From assembly GCF_003097135.1 (NCBI RefSeq), contig NZ_QEQL01000001.1:372001-436000 (forward strand): DNA of 64,000 nt, in the 5' to 3' direction. The position numbers were made by a program, and so were the translations under genes. This stretch comes from Pseudomonas sp. URIL14HWK12:I12. GTDB taxonomy: Bacteria; Pseudomonadota; Gammaproteobacteria; Pseudomonadales; Pseudomonadaceae. Below the pieces are notes generated by a model. It did not search any database, had not been told where the DNA came from, and saw nothing but the letters and a program-made list of their open reading frames with translations. Positions 62,686 to 64,000 of the stretch are shown here, one piece after another. The stretch's first letter is position 1. Each line of letters starts with the position of its first letter.

Positions 62686-63248
62686 GTATGCTCCAAACCA
62701 GCGTTTCTGAATGTTTCGACATCATCCGGTCTGCCAGCGGCTAATAGCAAGAGGCCAGAGCCCGAGACGGAGGCCGGCTGTCGCCGCACGTGTCGCTTAT
62801 AGATAAGCGGCGGCCCATCGGGGCAATCGTCATCCCAAACCCTGGAGGCTCTGGCGCCGGATTGTTCGACACTCCGGCAATATGTAGTCCTTTAGAATTA
62901 ACACTACAAAATGAGTTGACGCCGCTCTTTTCCTTTTGCATGATGCAGCCATCTCCCTGATCGGGAGCGCTGGCAACAGCGGTCTGATCGCCTGGCGACC
63001 GCCAGGCTCTTCGTGAGTGTGCTGCCCACAAGGCAGATTGATGAGCTAACCCGCAATGCGCCGTGCAGGCGTTGCGCGCAGGCTGGAATTTATCAAGCTG
63101 CTGGGCGGCCCCATGGCGTTCCTCCCCTGCTGATCTTCCCTGCGCCTTGCTGTGCCTGGCATTTGCATGTAGCGGCGTTAATCAACCCACTACACGATCT
63201 GCCCGCTGGACGAACTTGGATAACAGATCGATCGATACGAGGTGCATC
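62686..63248. other. Long intergenic region, no gene supported
   Basis: 563 bases holding the promoters of the GGDEF-EAL gene (minus) and the 111-residue protein (plus). Several short GC-rich dyads are present but no terminator, riboswitch or small RNA could be recognised with confidence. Open frames here are short and lack ribosome sites. Confidence 0.4.
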
Positions 63249-63584
63249 ATGACGCTGAACCTGAACCAACAACCGACCGTCGATGACCTGGCTCGCCTTT
63301 TCGCCGCCCGCCGGGATACCCATGACAGCCACATCCTGTGGGTGTGTGCTGACGGAAATGTTCACATCGAAGCGATGACCCCGCACACCTGTGAGGAGCA
63401 ATTCGAACAGCATCGGCCGCATATGCGGGCACGCTTGCGGGTGTACCGCCGAGGTGCGGGTTATGTCGGCAAACGGGCTGCCGCTGACCGGGAATTCATC
63501 GGCAACGTGCTGAGCACCCTCACCCGCACCTGGCAGCAGCACCGCCACCAAGCTGGGGTGAAAGTCCTCGACCAGTATTGCTGA
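63249..63584 (+). CDS. Uncharacterised protein, 111 residues
   Basis: Start at the ATG at 63249 with GAGG seven bases upstream. TVDDLARLFAARRDTHDSHILWVCADGNVHIEAM, then EEQFEQHRPHMRARLRVYRRGAGYVGKRAAADREF. Cytosolic, basic C-terminal half. Looks like a conserved pseudomonad protein; no function known to me. Closed by a strong hairpin. Confidence 0.7.
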   Translation: MTLNLNQQPTVDDLARLFAARRDTHDSHILWVCADGNVHIEAMTPHTCEEQFEQHRPHMRARLRVYRRGAGYVGKRAAADREFIGNVLSTLTRTWQQHRHQAGVKVLDQYC

Positions 63585-63591
63585 GCCTTGC

Positions 63592-63621
63592 GCCCACGCG
63601 GCAGCCTATCGCCGCGTGGGC
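63592..63621 (+). terminator. Terminator hairpin
   Basis: GCCCACGCGGC (63592-63602) pairs perfectly over 11 bp with GCCGCGTGGGC (63611-63621), loop of 8 bases, followed by ATTTCTC. It begins 8 bases after the stop of the 111-residue protein gene. Confidence 0.7.
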
Positions 63622-63718
63622 ATTTCTCCGCTTCGGCTCAGCCACAGCCTGCAACCTGCTCGAAAAGATGAGCTGGCGTAAGAAGACGGCCCAATAGGGC
63701 GGGCGCCACCCGAAGCGC

Positions 63719-64000
63719 TCAGTCTGCCAGTTGCGCCACCCCTTGGTCTTCCCCCAGAAACCCGCCGCTTTGATGCCGCCACAAACGCGCGTAGGCGCCG
63801 TTGCGAGCGAGCAGCTGCGCATGCGTGCCCTGCTCGATGATCCGGCCCTGGTCCATGACGATCAGCCGGTCCATGGCCGCGATGGTAGACAGCCGATGTG
63901 CGATGGCGATAACCGTCTTACCCTGCATCATTTCATCCAGGCTTTCCTGAATCGCCACCTCGGCTTCGGAATCGAGCGCGCTGGTGGCCTCGTCCAGCAA
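63719..64000 (-). CDS. ABC exporter ATPase/permease, C-terminal part (5' end beyond window)
   Basis: The visible 93 residues run from Walker B/D-loop LDEATSALDSEAE through the switch histidine IAIAHRLSTIAAMDRL to the end of the nucleotide-binding domain (DQGRIIEQGTHAQLLARNGAYARLW). This is typical of MsbA/MdlB-type half exporters with fused membrane and ATPase domains. The rest lies outside the window, so substrate class cannot be judged. Confidence 0.85.
   Translation of the reverse strand: MLDEATSALDSEAEVAIQESLDEMMQGKTVIAIAHRLSTIAAMDRLIVMDQGRIIEQGTHAQLLARNGAYARLWRHQSGGFLGEDQGVAQLAD

Noticed and set aside
1-64000. tRNA, rRNA, CRISPR array, known riboswitch
   Set aside because: No cloverleaf, spacer-repeat series or recognised riboswitch core was seen on reading the intergenic regions.

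Overview
The window reads as chromosomal DNA of a Pseudomonas of the P. putida group. The basis is family-level resemblance (gallate gal genes, PurU next to a dCache chemoreceptor, GntR/GntK/GntT, a PA4872-type oxaloacetate decarboxylase, AcvB/VirJ, Ig-like repeat protein), high GC, and A-rich Crc/Hfq-like motifs beside several transporter start sites. No rRNA, tRNA or CRISPR array was seen.

Layout. 1-4.5 kb: a five-gene urea/short-chain-amide type ABC transporter on the minus strand. 4.5-15.4 kb: a gallate catabolic region (galB-galC-galD divergent from galR, then galA and galT), extended by a DUF1932-type dehydrogenase, a DctA-like symporter and a second MFS carrier. 15.6-16.8 kb: a complete IS3-family element lacking a visible target duplication and abutting the 3' stub of a destroyed gene. 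16.9-22.9 kb: a three-gene operon (TerB-domain protein, DUF2791-type ATPase, Lhr-like helicase) that matches the Shango anti-phage system. 22.9-23.8 kb: a gene-poor patch with one small gene and decayed coding fragments. 23.8-33.5 kb: housekeeping and stress genes (oxaloacetate decarboxylase, TetR/GST pair, acetyltransferase, periplasmic peroxiredoxin plus DsbD-like reductant supply, AcvB, ornithine cyclodeaminase family enzyme, diguanylate cyclase). 33.5-38.9 kb: an 1122-residue Ig-like repeat protein, MltA and a MarR regulator.

38.9-44.5 kb is the most unusual part. A LuxR-type regulator without a LuxI partner sits between a stand-alone protein resembling the C-terminal half of pyruvate dehydrogenase E1 (AceE) and a tightly overlapping operon: PLP aminotransferase-fold enzyme, small DUF6190/PIN-like protein, DapA-like aldolase, heme-oxygenase-like diiron oxidase with all six expected metal ligands, and a 75-residue Rieske protein. 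A lux-box-like dyad lies in front of the operon. It looks like a small-molecule biosynthetic pathway; I cannot name its product.

44.6-48.7 kb: purU-MFS and a dCache chemoreceptor. 48.9-55.1 kb: a DeoR-controlled L-threonate/tetronate operon (ltnD-otnK-otnC-GntP permease-otnI) with paired operators. 55.1-56.6 kb: YajD-type HNH protein and two uncharacterised proteins. 56.6-59.8 kb: gluconate genes gntR / gntK-gntT with two perfectly inverted operators. 59.9-64 kb: a GAF-GAF-GGDEF-EAL protein, a small conserved-looking protein and the end of an ABC exporter. Functional assignments are from sequence motifs and remembered family features only; no database search was run.
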